A DNA stretch of 64,000 nt from Mycobacterium marseillense (lineage in GTDB: Bacteria > Actinomycetota > Actinomycetes > Mycobacteriales > Mycobacteriaceae): NCBI RefSeq assembly GCF_010731675.1, contig NZ_AP022584.1, positions 5,084,001-5,148,000 on the forward strand, in the 5' to 3' direction. Position 1 is the first letter of the stretch. The number at the start of each line of letters is the position of its first letter. A model generated the notes under the pieces. The model was not told where the DNA came from and made no database searches. It saw nothing but the letters and a program-made list of their open reading frames with translations. The position numbers were made by a program, and so were the translations under genes. Of this stretch, positions 44,518-53,888 are shown in pieces.

Positions 44518-46631
44518 GCGCCGCACCGCCGCGCTTGGGCGGCGGCATCGGCGGCGGCCGCCTGCATCCCGATCGACGTCAGCTCGTCCGACACCGCCCG
44601 CAACGCCTCGGCGTCGCCGGCGGTGAGCGCTCGGGCGTGGGCCAACGCGATTCTGCCTACGACACAATCGATCTCGTCGCAGAGCCGGGCCAACGGATCG
44701 GCGGCCCGGCTATCGCCCAACCGCACGGCCTCGTGCCAGACGCGCACCGCGACGGCCCGCTGCCCACCGCGCTCGGCCGCGCGGGCGGCTTCGCGCGCGG
44801 CGGCCACCGCGCCGTGCGAATCGCGCATCAACGCCAGCCGCCAGGCCCGCGCCACCCCGAGCTCGGGCGCGAACAGGGCCGACTTGGTGCCGTGCCGGGA
44901 TTCGGCCCTGCTCAACGCTTTTGCCGCGGCGGCGGTATCGCCCAGCTGGGACAGCGCGGTCGCCAGCAGCGTCAGCGACAGCGGCCCCCACGAATAGCCG
45001 GTGCGTTCCAGGGTGGCGGTCGCCGGGGTCAATAGTGCCGCCGCGGAATCGAATTCGCCGCCGGCAAGCAACACATGCGCCAGCAGCACCTCGCCGATCG
45101 CGCGGCCCGGCTGCTGCAGTTCGGCGAAATCGGTGAACTGCCGGGCGAGCTGGCGGGCCTCGTCGAGCCGGCCCGCCAACAACAGTGTGGTCGTCTGGCC
45201 CAGACCGATCGTGAACCGCAGCAGCCCGGGATGTTCGGCGCCGAGGGCGCGCTGCGCCAACGGCTCGACGTCACCGAATCGGCCCTGCCGCGCCGCGCAC
45301 AACGCGGCCGCGCTGCCGGCCCAGGCCACCGCCTGGTCATCGGCGGACGGCGAGGCCAGCACCTCGTCGGCGACCTTGACCGCGTGTCCGACGTTGCCCG
45401 CGTTCATCGCGAAGGTCGCGCTCAGCGCGTCCAGGGTGGTCCGCGGGCCGGCGTCCGCGACGCGAGTGCGGACGGTGCGCAGAAACGCGGTGGCCCGCTC
45501 CGGCTCGCCGAGCATCCAGAACTGGTTCGCCGCCCGCAGCAGGGCCCACTCCATCAGCGCGGCTTCGGTCAGGCCGGTGGAGTCGACGTCGGCCAGCACC
45601 GCGTCGGCCTCGCGGCCGCGGCCCTGCCAGCCCAGCGCGTGCGCGAGCGTGAGCCGCGCCGCGAGGCCCCCGGAGCGCTCCAGCGCCGCGCGGGCCAGCC
45701 GCTCGCCCAGCGCCATGTCGCCCAGCCGCAGCGCCTGCTGCCCGGCGGCCACGACGTCGGCGGGCCGTTGGCGCACGTCGCTGTCCATCGCCAACGACAT
45801 CAGCCGCAGCCGATCGCTGAGATGGTCGGACGGACGCTGCGACAGCAGCGTGACCAGCTCGGTGCGTCGTTGTCGTGCGTCGTCGGGGTCGAGCGCGGCC
45901 AGCGTTCGCTCGGCGAACAGCGGGTGGGCCGTATAGACGACCGGGTCCTCGGAGGTCCCGCCGCGCACCCGGGTCTCGGCGGCACCCCATTTCACCGCGT
46001 CGGCCACCGCGCCGTCGCCGGCCAGGACGGTCAGATCGGTGAGGGATAGCGGCTCGCAGACGGCGAGGTACTCCATCACCGACCGCGCCGGTGCGGGCAA
46101 CTCGGCGAGGAAGGCGTCGACCTCCGCGGGCGGCGTGGTTCCGCCGGCCGGCTCGATATCGAGCCGGTCGAGCAGGCCGTCGCTCCACAGCGCGGCGATC
46201 GCATGGGGGGAGGAGTCGGCGCGGGCGGTGACGATCAGCCGCGCCGCTCCGGACCGCGCCAGCTGGTAGACCAGGGTGGCCGAGAGCACGTCCAGGTGTT
46301 GGGCGTCGTCGACGACGAGCAGCAGGTCATCGCCGCCCAGCGAGGCGCGCGCGGCCCGCAGCAGCGCCGCCGGCTTGCCGATGTCGGCGATCTGCACCAG
46401 GTGGCTGAAGGCCCCGAACGGGACCGCGCGTTCGGTCGGGGTGCCGGTGACCCAGCGGATGAGCGTGTCGGGGTGCTGACCGGCGAAGTGCTCGGCGGCC
46501 ACGCGGGCCAAGGTGGATTTGCCGACACCGTCGGGCCCCAACACCGCCGCTCCCCGGCCCCCGTCGGCCAACGCCGCATCCAGCCGTTCTGAGGCCGTCG
46601 CGTGGTGGGGGACGTTCCATCGAATCGGCAC
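44514..46631 (-). CDS. LAL/STAND-type ATPase without LuxR HTH (Rv1204c-like)
   Basis: The 705-aa protein has an N-terminal ATPase domain with Walker [12 protein letters not shown] near residue 32 and Walker [12 protein letters not shown], then a long alpha-helical TPR-like region rich in Ala/Leu/Arg. This is the architecture of large LuxR-type (LAL) regulators, but the protein stops at [10 protein letters not shown], just where such proteins normally enter their C-terminal HTH. It corresponds to the Rv1203c/Rv1204c region of M. tuberculosis. Its function may be signalling through ATP and protein contacts rather than DNA binding. Start ATG 46631 ([17 protein letters not shown]) gives a normal N-terminus. 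The stop overlaps that of convergent dapE by 3 nt. Confidence 0.8.
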   Translation of the reverse strand: MPIRWNVPHHATASERLDAALADGGRGAAVLGPDGVGKSTLARVAAEHFAGQHPDTLIRWVTGTPTERAVPFGAFSHLVQIADIGKPAALLRAARASLGGDDLLLVVDDAQHLDVLSATLVYQLARSGAARLIVTARADSSPHAIAALWSDGLLDRLDIEPAGGTTPPAEVDAFLAELPAPARSVMEYLAVCEPLSLTDLTVLAGDGAVADAVKWGAAETRVRGGTSEDPVVYTAHPLFAERTLAALDPDDARQRRTELVTLLSQRPSDHLSDRLRLMSLAMDSDVRQRPADVVAAGQQALRLGDMALGERLARAALERSGGLAARLTLAHALGWQGRGREADAVLADVDSTGLTEAALMEWALLRAANQFWMLGEPERATAFLRTVRTRVADAGPRTTLDALSATFAMNAGNVGHAVKVADEVLASPSADDQAVAWAGSAAALCAARQGRFGDVEPLAQRALGAEHPGLLRFTIGLGQTTTLLLAGRLDEARQLARQFTDFAELQQPGRAIGEVLLAHVLLAGGEFDSAAALLTPATATLERTGYSWGPLSLTLLATALSQLGDTAAAAKALSRAESRHGTKSALFAPELGVARAWRLALMRDSHGAVAAAREAARAAERGGQRAVAVRVWHEAVRLGDSRAADPLARLCDEIDCVVGRIALAHARALTAGDAEALRAVSDELTSIGMQAAAADAAAQARRCGA

Positions 46632-46718
46632 TGCCGGATTTTATGGCGCATGGGTCGGTCGGCACGGCGAAAGCCCCAGATATGAGGGGCGATCACGGTT
46701 GGTCTACCTTTGGCGGAT

Positions 46719-47282
46719 ATGCCCGGGGAACGCGATTCGGCCCGCGAATGGGCGGTGTGTGTGTACTGCGCGTCTGGTCCGCAGCATCCCGAATTGCTCG
46801 GTGTCGCTGCAGAACTCGGTGAGGCGATCGCGGAGCGAGGCTGGACGCTGGTGTGGGGCGGTGGCCGTGTTTCGGCGATGGGCGCGGTGGCGAGCGCGGC
46901 GCGGGCGCGCGGCGGCCGGACCGTCGGTGTCATCCCTCAGATCTTGATGCGTCGCGAGATCGCCGACGCGGACGCCGACGAGTTGATCGTGAGCGACACC
47001 CTGCATGAGCGCAAGCAGATCATGGAGGACCGCGCCGACGCATTCATTGCGCTGCCGGGCGGCATCGGCACCCTCGACGAGTTGCTCGACACCTGGACGA
47101 CGGCCTACCTCGGTCTGCACGACAAACCGATCGTGCTGCTCGATCCCGTGGGCCACTACGAGGGGCTGTGGACGTGGTTGTGCGGGTTGCTGGACAGCGG
47201 TTACGTCTCCCAGGTGGCGATGGACCGATTGGTGCTGGTCGACAAGGTGAGCGCCGCGCTGGACGCGTGCGCGCCCGGCTGA
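46719..47282 (+). CDS. LOG family protein (cytokinin riboside 5'-monophosphate phosphoribohydrolase-like)
   Basis: The 187-aa Rossmann-fold protein has the LOG motif PGGIGTLDELLDTWT, with the catalytic Arg/Glu pair nearby (HERKQIMEDRADAF), and LVWGGGRVSAMGAVA at the nucleotide site. M. tuberculosis Rv1205 has the same size and was shown to be a LOG that makes cytokinins and is controlled by the proteasome; that activity is assumed here from similarity. Start ATG 46719 gives MPGERDSAREW. A TACCTT 8 nt before it could be a -10 with an almost leaderless transcript. fadD6 follows on the same strand, as in M. tuberculosis. Confidence 0.88.
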   Translation: MPGERDSAREWAVCVYCASGPQHPELLGVAAELGEAIAERGWTLVWGGGRVSAMGAVASAARARGGRTVGVIPQILMRREIADADADELIVSDTLHERKQIMEDRADAFIALPGGIGTLDELLDTWTTAYLGLHDKPIVLLDPVGHYEGLWTWLCGLLDSGYVSQVAMDRLVLVDKVSAALDACAPG

Positions 47283-47365
47283 GGCCGCCGGCCGGTCCTA
47301 GAAGGTCCTAGCCCCTACTAGGCTGTCCGCCGAGCTTGACTTTCGAGACGAATCGAGGGGATCAC

Positions 47366-49144
47366 GTGTCCGATCGTGACGGGGGAGCACGCACGGCGGT
47401 CAAACTGACCGACATCGCGTCCCGGGTGCCGGCCGTGCTGGCCGACCTGCCGGTGATCGCGCGAGGGATGCTGACCGGGCTGCTCGCCCAGCCGGGGTCG
47501 AAGAAATCGATCGGCACGGTGTTCCAGGAGCGCGCCGCCCGCTACGGCGACCGGGTCTTCTTGCGCTTCGGCGACCAGCAGCTGACCTACCGCGACGCCA
47601 ACGCGGCCGCCAACCGATACGCCGCGGTGCTGGCCGCGCGCGGCGTCGGCCAGGGCGACGTCGTCGCCATCATGCTGCGCAACTCGCCCAACACCGTGCT
47701 GGCCATGCTGGCCGCGGTCAAGTGCGGCGCGGTCGCCGGCATGCTCAACTACCACCAGCGCGGCGAGGTGCTCGCGCACAGCCTCGGCCTGCTGGAAGCC
47801 AAGGTGCTCATCGCCGAGACCGATCTCGTCAGCGCCGTGGCCGAGTGCGGCGGCTCGGCCGGCACCCAGACGCTGACCGTCGAAGACCTGGAGCGGTTCG
47901 CCCTCAGCGCTCCGGCCACCAACCCGGCGTCCGCGTCGGCGGTCCGCGCCAGAGACACCGCGTTCTACATCTTCACCTCGGGCACAACCGGATTCCCGAA
48001 GGCGAGCATCATGACCCATCGCCGGTGGCTGGCGGCGCTGGCCGCGTTCGGGGGCATGGGGCTCCGGCTGAAAGCATCCGACACGCTGTACTGCTGCCTG
48101 CCGCTGTACCACAACAACGCGCTGACGGTCGCGCTGTCGTCGGTGATCACGTCAGGGGCGACGCTGGCACTGGGCCGCTCGTTCTCGGCGTCGAAGTTCT
48201 GGGACGAAGTGATCGCCAACGAGGCCACGGCGTTCATTTATATCGGCGAGGTGTGCCGCTACCTGCTCAATCAGCCCGCCAAGCCGACCGACCGCGCGCA
48301 CAAGGTGCGACTGATCGCCGGCAACGGCCTGCGCCCGGAGATCTGGGACGAGTTCACCAAACGGTTCGGGATCGCGCGCGTCTGCGAGTTCTACGCCTCC
48401 AGCGAGGGCAACGCCGCGTTCATCAATATCTTCAACGTGCCGCGCTCCACCGGCATCTCGCCGACGCCGTTGGCCTACGTCGAGTACGACCCCGACACCG
48501 GCGCGCCGCTGCGCGGCGACGACGGGCGCGTGCGCCGGGTGCCGGCCGGGGAGCCGGGCCTGTTGCTCAGCCCGGTCAACCGGCTACAGCCCTTCGACGG
48601 CTACACCGACCCCGAATCGAGCGAAAAGAAGTTGGTGCGCAACGCCTTTCGTGAGGGCGACTGCTGGTTCAACACGGGCGACGTGATGAGCCCGCAGGGC
48701 CTGGCGCATGCCGCGTTCGTCGACCGGCTCGGTGACACCTTCCGCTGGAAGGGCGAAAACGTCGCCACCACGCAGGTCGAGGCGGCGCTGGCATCCGACG
48801 ACTCCGTCGAGGACTGCACGGTCTTCGGGGTCGAGGTGCCGCGCACGGGCGGTCGCGCCGGGATGGCCGCGGTCAAGCTGCGCGACGGCGCCGAGTTCGA
48901 CGGGAAGTCGCTGGCCCGTGCCGTCTACGAGCAGCTGCCCGGCTACGCGCTGCCGCTGTTCGTGCGGGTGGTCGAGTCGATCGAGCAGACCACGACCTTC
49001 AAGAGCCGCAAGGTGGAGTTGCGCGAGCAGGCCTACGGTTCCGACGTGGAGGATCCGCTGTACGTACTGGCCGGACGCGACGACGGCTATGTGCCGTTCT
49101 ACGACGAGTACCCCGACGAGGTAGCCGAGGGTAAGCGCCCGTAG
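47366..49144 (+). CDS. fadD6: Long-chain fatty-acid-CoA ligase / fatty acid transporter-type FadD6
   Basis: The 592-aa ANL enzyme of the FATP/very-long-chain acyl-CoA synthetase branch matches M. tuberculosis Rv1206 (597 aa). It shows YIFTSGTTGFPKASIMTH (AMP binding), LPLYHNNALTV, CEFYASSEGNAAFIN, GDVMSPQG and VDRLGDTFRWKGENVATTQVE typical of FATPs, and ending TTTFKSRKVELREQAYG with the catalytic lysine. Start GTG 47366 (VSDRDGGARTAVKLTD) has GAGGGGA upstream; the frame remains open to 47336. It probably activates long-chain fatty acids during uptake. A short inverted repeat lies 40-80 nt after its stop. Confidence 0.93.
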   Translation: MSDRDGGARTAVKLTDIASRVPAVLADLPVIARGMLTGLLAQPGSKKSIGTVFQERAARYGDRVFLRFGDQQLTYRDANAAANRYAAVLAARGVGQGDVVAIMLRNSPNTVLAMLAAVKCGAVAGMLNYHQRGEVLAHSLGLLEAKVLIAETDLVSAVAECGGSAGTQTLTVEDLERFALSAPATNPASASAVRARDTAFYIFTSGTTGFPKASIMTHRRWLAALAAFGGMGLRLKASDTLYCCLPLYHNNALTVALSSVITSGATLALGRSFSASKFWDEVIANEATAFIYIGEVCRYLLNQPAKPTDRAHKVRLIAGNGLRPEIWDEFTKRFGIARVCEFYASSEGNAAFINIFNVPRSTGISPTPLAYVEYDPDTGAPLRGDDGRVRRVPAGEPGLLLSPVNRLQPFDGYTDPESSEKKLVRNAFREGDCWFNTGDVMSPQGLAHAAFVDRLGDTFRWKGENVATTQVEAALASDDSVEDCTVFGVEVPRTGGRAGMAAVKLRDGAEFDGKSLARAVYEQLPGYALPLFVRVVESIEQTTTFKSRKVELREQAYGSDVEDPLYVLAGRDDGYVPFYDEYPDEVAEGKRP

Positions 49145-49183
49145 GGCCGACGCTGGTCGCCTGCGCCGACGGTGCGGCGAGCC

Positions 49184-49222
49184 GCGCACTCGGCGCCGAG
49201 TGTGCCGTTGGTCGCACACTCG
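49184..49222. repeat. Intergenic GAGTGTGC inverted repeat before folP2
   Basis: CGAGTGTGC (49197-49205) pairs perfectly with GCACACTCG (49214-49222), loop 8 nt; a third half-site GCGCACTCG (49184-49192) pairs with the middle one except for one base. It belongs to the same word family as the elements at 30.9 and 38.6 kb. Confidence 0.55.
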
Positions 49223-49267
49223 CATCCCCGAGCCGCGGCCGACCCGGTGACCGGGCACCATATACGT

Positions 49268-50197
49268 GTGCAAGCGACATCGCCGGAGTCAGCCGGCCGC
49301 TCGACAGTGTCGGCGTCGGCCGGCCGATCGATGCTGTGCGGCCGCCCGGTCGCAGGCGATCGCGCGCTGATCATGGCGATCATCAACCGCACCCCGGACT
49401 CGTTCTACGACAAGGGCGCGACCTTCAGCGACGAGGCCGCCCGGTCGGCCGTGCGCCAAGCCGTGGCCGACGGCGCCGATGTCATCGACGTGGGCGGCGT
49501 CAAGGCCGGCCCGGGCCAAGAGGTCGACGCCGACACCGAGATCGCCCGGCTGGTGCCCTTCATCGAATGGCTCCGCGACGCCTATCCCGGCCAGGTGATC
49601 AGCGCCGATACCTGGCGATCCGAGGTCGCCAAGGTGGCCTGCGCCGCCGGGGCGGACCTGATCAACGACACCTGGGCCGGTGTCGACCCCGCCCTGCCGG
49701 AAGTCGCCGCGGAGTTCGGCGCGGGTCTGGTGTGTTCGCACACCGGCAACGCGCAGCCCCGCACCCGCCCCTTCCGCGTGAACTACGGAACCACCACGCG
49801 CGGCGTGGTCGACGACGTGATCGCCCAGGTCACCGCCGCCGCCGAGCGGGCGGTGGCGTGCGGTGTGGCCCGCGACCGGGTGCTGATCGACCCGACCCAC
49901 GACTTCGGCAAGAACACCTTCCACGGGCTGCTGCTGTTGCGCCACGTCGGCGATCTCGTTAATACCGGGTGGCCCGTGCTCATGGCTTTGAGTAACAAGG
50001 ACTTCGTCGGGGAGACTCTGGGTGTGGAATTGACCGAGCGGCTCGAGGGAACGCTGGCGGCCACCGCGCTGGCCGCGGCCGCCGGTGCGCGGATGTTCCG
50101 CGTGCACGAGGTCGCCGCCACCCGCCGGGTGCTGGAAATGGTGGCCTCCATCCAGGGGACACGCCCGCCGACCCGCACGGTGAGGGGGCTCGCATGA
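49268..50197 (+). CDS. folP2: Dihydropteroate synthase homologue FolP2
   Basis: The 309-aa TIM-barrel protein matches Rv1207 (FolP2), a DHPS paralogue that lacks normal DHPS activity in the mycobacterial studies I know and that accompanies glucosyl-3-phosphoglycerate synthase. Conserved segments are ALIMAIINRTPDSFYDKGA, ADGADVIDVGGVKAGPGQ, CAAGADLINDTWAGVD and LIDPTHDFGKNTFHGLLL. Start GTG 49268 gives VQATSPESAGRSTV; ATG 49331 is an alternative. No good ribosome binding site is seen. Its TGA overlaps the gpgS ATG (ATGA), linking it to methylglucose lipopolysaccharide synthesis; its exact role is unresolved. Confidence 0.88.
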   Translation: MQATSPESAGRSTVSASAGRSMLCGRPVAGDRALIMAIINRTPDSFYDKGATFSDEAARSAVRQAVADGADVIDVGGVKAGPGQEVDADTEIARLVPFIEWLRDAYPGQVISADTWRSEVAKVACAAGADLINDTWAGVDPALPEVAAEFGAGLVCSHTGNAQPRTRPFRVNYGTTTRGVVDDVIAQVTAAAERAVACGVARDRVLIDPTHDFGKNTFHGLLLLRHVGDLVNTGWPVLMALSNKDFVGETLGVELTERLEGTLAATALAAAAGARMFRVHEVAATRRVLEMVASIQGTRPPTRTVRGLA

Positions 50198-51192
50198 CGA
50201 TGTCGGACCTGGTCGCGGGTGACCTCGCCAGCGACGGGATGCTCGCCGCGAGGCCCGGGGACACCTGGCTGGCCGACCGCAGCTGGAGCCGTCCGAGCTG
50301 GACCGTCGCCGAACTGGAGGCGGCCAAGGCGGGGCGGACCGTTTCGGTGGTGCTGCCCGCGCTCGACGAGGAAGAAACCATCGAGTCGGTGATCGAAAGC
50401 ATCTCGCCGCTGGTCGATGGGCTGGTCGACGAGCTGATCGTGTTGGACTCCGGCTCCACCGACGACACCGAGATCCGGGCCGTCGCCGCCGGCGCCCGCG
50501 TGGTCAGCCGCGAGCAGGCGCTGCCCGAGGTGCCGATACGGCCCGGCAAGGGCGAGGCGTTGTGGCGGTCGCTGGCGGCCACGCGCGGCGACATCGTCGT
50601 GTTCGTCGACTCCGACCTGGTCAACCCCCACCCGATGTTCGTGCCGTGGCTGGTCGGACCGCTGCTCACCGGCCCATCCTCCCGCGACGTGCACCTGGTC
50701 AAGAGCTTCTACCGGCGTCCCCTCAACGTCGCCGACGTGGGTGGCAGCGCGGGCGCCACCGGCGGGGGGCGGGTCACCGAGCTGGTCGCCCGGCCGTTGC
50801 TCGCGGCGCTGCGGCCCGAGTTGGGCGGGGTGCTGCAGCCGCTGGGCGGTGAATACGCGGCCACCCGCGAGTTGCTGACCTCGGTGCCGTTCGCCCCGGG
50901 CTACGGCGTGGAGATCGGGTTGCTGGTGGACACCTTCGACCGGCTGGGTCTGGACGCGATCGCCCAGGTCAACTTGGGGGTTCGGGCCCACCGCAACCGG
51001 CCGTTGGCTGAGCTGGGCGCGATGAGCCGTCAGGTCATCGCGACCCTGCTGTCGCGCTGCGGGATCCCGGATTCGGGGGTCGGCCTGACCCAGTTCGTCG
51101 CCGTCGGCCCCGACGGCGAGGGCTATACCCAGCAGACTTCGCCGGTGTCGCTGGCGGACCGGCCGCCGATGCAGGTGATCAGGCCCCGATAG
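50194..51192 (+). CDS. gpgS: Glucosyl-3-phosphoglycerate synthase GpgS
   Basis: GpgS transfers glucose from UDP-glucose to 3-phosphoglycerate, the first step of methylglucose lipopolysaccharide synthesis, in the cytoplasm. The 332-aa GT81 (GT-A fold) enzyme has VVLPALDEEETIESV at the nucleotide site, the metal-binding DSD in VFVDSDLVNPHP, RPGKGEALWRSLAA, TELVARPLLAALRPEL and GYGVEIGLLVDTF. It is 8 residues longer than M. tuberculosis Rv1208, mainly in the N-terminal tail. ATG 50194 overlaps the folP2 stop. An about 60-nt gap separates it from the DivIVA-like gene. Confidence 0.95.
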   Translation: MTMSDLVAGDLASDGMLAARPGDTWLADRSWSRPSWTVAELEAAKAGRTVSVVLPALDEEETIESVIESISPLVDGLVDELIVLDSGSTDDTEIRAVAAGARVVSREQALPEVPIRPGKGEALWRSLAATRGDIVVFVDSDLVNPHPMFVPWLVGPLLTGPSSRDVHLVKSFYRRPLNVADVGGSAGATGGGRVTELVARPLLAALRPELGGVLQPLGGEYAATRELLTSVPFAPGYGVEIGLLVDTFDRLGLDAIAQVNLGVRAHRNRPLAELGAMSRQVIATLLSRCGIPDSGVGLTQFVAVGPDGEGYTQQTSPVSLADRPPMQVIRPR

Positions 51193-51251
51193 CCGTCGCC
51201 ACGGTCACGCTGGGCATCGCCGTGTCGGCGGCATAGGGCAATATCGATCCC

Positions 51252-51611
51252 GTGGCGTTGGTGTTGCTGTACCTGGTGGTGCTGGTGCTGGTGGCGATCG
51301 TCTTGTTCGGCGCGGCCAGCCTGTTGTTCGGTCGCGGTGAGCAGCTGCCGCCCCTGCCTCGGGGGACGACGGCAACGGTGCTGCCCGCCTACGGGGTGAC
51401 CGGCTCCGACGTCGATGCCGTCAAGTTCACCCAGGTGCTGCGCGGATACAAGACCAGCGAGGTGGATTGGGTGCTGGATCGGCTCGCCCGCGAGCTGGAG
51501 GCCCTGCGCGGCCAGCTGGCCGCGGTGCACGCCGCGCCCGCCGCCGAACAGGACACCGAGGACGATTCGGCGGAACCCGGCGAGGGCGAGGATCGTCAGG
51601 ACTCAATGTGA
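51252..51611 (+). CDS. DivIVA-domain small membrane protein (Rv1209-like)
   Basis: The 119-aa protein has one N-terminal membrane segment (LYLVVLVLVAIVLFGAASLL), then a short linker and a DivIVA-domain motif VDAVKFTQVLRGYKTSEVDWV followed by DRLARELEALRGQLAAVHA, which probably forms a coiled coil. The acidic tail ends the protein. The family is linked to membrane-curvature or cell-pole recruitment, but no function is known for this member. GTG 51252 is the only suitable start; its stop overlaps the tagA start (GTGA), so the pair is coupled, as in Rv1209-Rv1210. Confidence 0.85.
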   Translation: MALVLLYLVVLVLVAIVLFGAASLLFGRGEQLPPLPRGTTATVLPAYGVTGSDVDAVKFTQVLRGYKTSEVDWVLDRLARELEALRGQLAAVHAAPAAEQDTEDDSAEPGEGEDRQDSM

Positions 51612-52189
51612 GCGAAGACGAGCTGGTGCGGTGCGGCTGGGCGTCCATTCGGCCCGGGCCGGACTTCGAGATGTACCGCGATTATCACGACCAGGAGTGG
51701 GGTCGCCCGCTGCGCGACGGGGTGGGCCTGTTCGAGCGGATGAGCCTGGAGGCCTTTCAGAGCGGCCTGTCGTGGCTGATCATCCTGCGCAAACGGGAAA
51801 ATTTCCGGCGCGCGTTCGCCGGGTTCGACATCGAAACGGTCGCCGAGTACACCGACGACGACGTGCAGCGGCTGATGGCGGATCAGGGAATCGTGCGCAA
51901 CCACGCCAAGATCGACGCGACGATCGCCAACGCGCGCGCGGCCGCGGAGCTGGGAACTCCGGCGGACCTGGCGGAGCTGCTGTGGTCGTTTGCGCCGTCG
52001 CCGCGGTCACGCCCGGCCGATACATCCCAAATTCCCTCGGCCACCGACGAATCGAAGGCCATGGCGCGTGAGCTCAAGCGGCGCGGGTTCCGCTTCGTCG
52101 GTCCGACAACCGCCTATGCGTTGATGCAGGCAACCGGCATGGTCGACGACCACATCCGTGGTTGCTGGGTGCCCGCGACCGCCCCCTGA
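51608..52189 (+). CDS. tagA: DNA-3-methyladenine glycosylase I
   Basis: TagA removes 3-methyladenine from DNA, starting base-excision repair. The 193-aa HhH-like protein has the family features RCGWASIRPGPDFEMYRDYH, with the zinc ligands Cys and His, the EWGRPLRDGVGLFERMSLEA block, QSGLSWLIILRKRENFR, and at the C-terminus FVGPTTAYALMQATGMVDDH with the remaining zinc ligands in HIRGCW. GTG 51608 overlaps the previous stop codon. It matches Rv1210 of M. tuberculosis. Confidence 0.94.
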   Translation: MSEDELVRCGWASIRPGPDFEMYRDYHDQEWGRPLRDGVGLFERMSLEAFQSGLSWLIILRKRENFRRAFAGFDIETVAEYTDDDVQRLMADQGIVRNHAKIDATIANARAAAELGTPADLAELLWSFAPSPRSRPADTSQIPSATDESKAMARELKRRGFRFVGPTTAYALMQATGMVDDHIRGCWVPATAP

Positions 52190-52355
52190 GCACACAGTTG
52201 TGGGTCTTTGTACAAGGGGTGACCTCGATAGGGAACAATGGAGGGGTGATAAGTCAGTTCGATGCCGGGCATGGCTTGAAGTTCGCTGGCGGGGCGTGCT
52301 CGGCGCCGACCAGGTCCGCGCGGGCGGGCCAGCTCGAACCTGGAGGGAGCACTCG

Positions 52356-52529
52356 ATGGCGGCGATGAAGCCCCGGACCGGAGACGGTCCTCTGGAAGCA
52401 ACGAAGGAGGGGCGCGGCATCGTGATGCGGGTACCACTTGAAGGTGGAGGTCGACTGGTCGTCGAGCTGACGCCCGACGAAGCGGCTGCCCTCGGTGACG
52501 AACTCAAGGGCGTCACGAGCTCCAGCTAG
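52356..52529 (+). CDS. DUF3117 small protein (Rv1211-like)
   Basis: This 57-aa conserved actinobacterial protein begins MAAMKPRTGDGPLEATKEGR, contains VMRVPLEGGGRLVVELTPDE and ends GDELKGVTSSS. It has no signal or membrane segment. The function is unknown. The start ATG 52356 is set by GGAGGGAG 5 nt upstream. It is convergent with glgA, with 29 nt between stop codons. The 166 nt before it contain TTGTAC (52208-52213), which might be a -35, without a convincing -10. Confidence 0.9.
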   Translation: MAAMKPRTGDGPLEATKEGRGIVMRVPLEGGGRLVVELTPDEAAALGDELKGVTSSS

Positions 52530-52558
52530 GGCTTGCCGCCGAACAAGAGTCGGCGGTG

Positions 52559-53731
52559 CTACGCACACACCTTCCGATAGATCTCCAGGGTCTGCTCGGC
52601 GACGTGGGCCCACGAGAACTCCTCGACGCAGCGTTGGCGTCCTGCCTTGCCGTAGCGCTGCGCTTTTTCGCCGTCGGCGATGAGCTCGTTGACCGCCTCG
52701 GCCAATCCCGCCTGATAGCCCGCCACATCGGCGGGGTCGTAATGCACCAAAGTCCCGGTCAGCCCGTCGGCGACCACCTCCGGGATCCCGCCCACATCCG
52801 AGGCCACCACGGCGGCCCCGCAGGCCATTGCCTCCAAATTCACGATGCCCAATGGCTCATACACTGATGGACACACGAAAACCGATGCAGCCGACAGGAT
52901 TTCGCGCAATTCACCGATGGGCAGCATTTCTCGGATCCAGAAGACACCGGTGCGGTCGCGGGCCAGGCGGGCGACCGCTTCCCGAATCTCCTCGGCGATC
53001 TCGGGGGTGTCGGGCGCCCCGGCGCACAGCAGCACCTGCGCCTCGGGGCTGAATCGGTGGGCGGCCGCCACCAGGTGCGCGAGCCCCTTCTGCCGGGTGA
53101 TGCGACCCACGAACACCACCACGGGACGGGCCGGATCGACGCCGAGCGCGGCCAGCATCGACCCGGCCGGCGGTGGGGCCGCAGGGCTCCAGACGTCGGT
53201 GTCGACGCCGTTGCGGATGACGTGCACGGCACCGGGATCCAGCGCGGGGTAGACGCGCAGGATGTCCTCGCGCATGGCCGAGCTGACCGCGATGACCGCG
53301 TCGGCGGCCAGCACCGCGGTGTGTTCGACCCAGGTCGAGATCCGGTAGCCCCCGCCGAGTTGTTCGGCCTTCCACGGGCGCAGGGGTTCGAGCGAATGCG
53401 CGGTCAACACGTGCGGGACGTCATAGAGCAGCGCGGCCAGGTGCCCGGCCATGCCGGCGTACCAGGTGTGCGAATGCACGACGGTGGCCGCCGATGCCGC
53501 GTCGGCCATCGTCAGGTCGGCGGACAGCGTCGTCATCGCCGCGTTGGCGCCCTGCAACCGTGGGTCGGGCTGGTGCACGTGCACTCCCGCGACGCCCGGG
53601 CGGGGAGCGCCCATGCAATGCACGTCCACCGCGCACAGCCGGCGCAGCTGGCTGACGAGTTCGGTGACGTGGACTCCCGCCCCTCCGTAGACCTCTGGGG
53701 GGTATTCCCGAGTCATCATCGCCACCCGCAT
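52559..53731 (-). CDS. glgA: Alpha-maltose-1-phosphate synthase / glycogen synthase GlgM (GlgA)
   Basis: This GT4-family glucosyltransferase uses ADP-glucose; the M. tuberculosis protein (Rv1212c, 387 aa) makes maltose-1-phosphate for alpha-glucan synthesis by the GlgE route. The 390-aa protein begins [20 protein letters not shown], with the ADP-glucose loop PPEVYGGAG, and contains [28 protein letters not shown] and the GT4 motif [19 protein letters not shown] with the catalytic-site Glu. Start ATG 53731 is fixed by a leaderless -10 on the minus strand (TACCGT-N6-ATG); the frame is open further upstream into glgC. It is divergent from glgC, which supplies its ADP-glucose. Confidence 0.95.
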   Translation of the reverse strand: MRVAMMTREYPPEVYGGAGVHVTELVSQLRRLCAVDVHCMGAPRPGVAGVHVHQPDPRLQGANAAMTTLSADLTMADAASAATVVHSHTWYAGMAGHLAALLYDVPHVLTAHSLEPLRPWKAEQLGGGYRISTWVEHTAVLAADAVIAVSSAMREDILRVYPALDPGAVHVIRNGVDTDVWSPAAPPPAGSMLAALGVDPARPVVVFVGRITRQKGLAHLVAAAHRFSPEAQVLLCAGAPDTPEIAEEIREAVARLARDRTGVFWIREMLPIGELREILSAASVFVCPSVYEPLGIVNLEAMACGAAVVASDVGGIPEVVADGLTGTLVHYDPADVAGYQAGLAEAVNELIADGEKAQRYGKAGRQRCVEEFSWAHVAEQTLEIYRKVCA

Positions 53732-53743
53732 ACCCGCACGGTA
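53732..53743 (-). promoter_or_regulatory. Leaderless promoter -10 of glgA
   Basis: On the minus strand TACCGT (53743-53738), 6 nt, then ATG at 53731. Confidence 0.5.
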
Positions 53744-53874
53744 GTTCGGGGGCGACGGGGCGCGCGAGTCGGGCGGCACGGTCTGTTTGCGGGCACCGCC
53801 AAATACCTTGACGGACAGCCCTACAGAACGCGGGCAATAGCCCCGTCCCCCTGGCAGCGTCTCGCAACGGCCGA

Positions 53875-53888
53875 TAGGTTTGACACCA
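53875..53888 (+). promoter_or_regulatory. Leaderless promoter -10 of glgC
   Basis: TAGGTT (53875-53880), 7 nt, then ATG 53888. With the glgA signal it gives back-to-back leaderless promoters in a 156-nt region. Confidence 0.5.
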
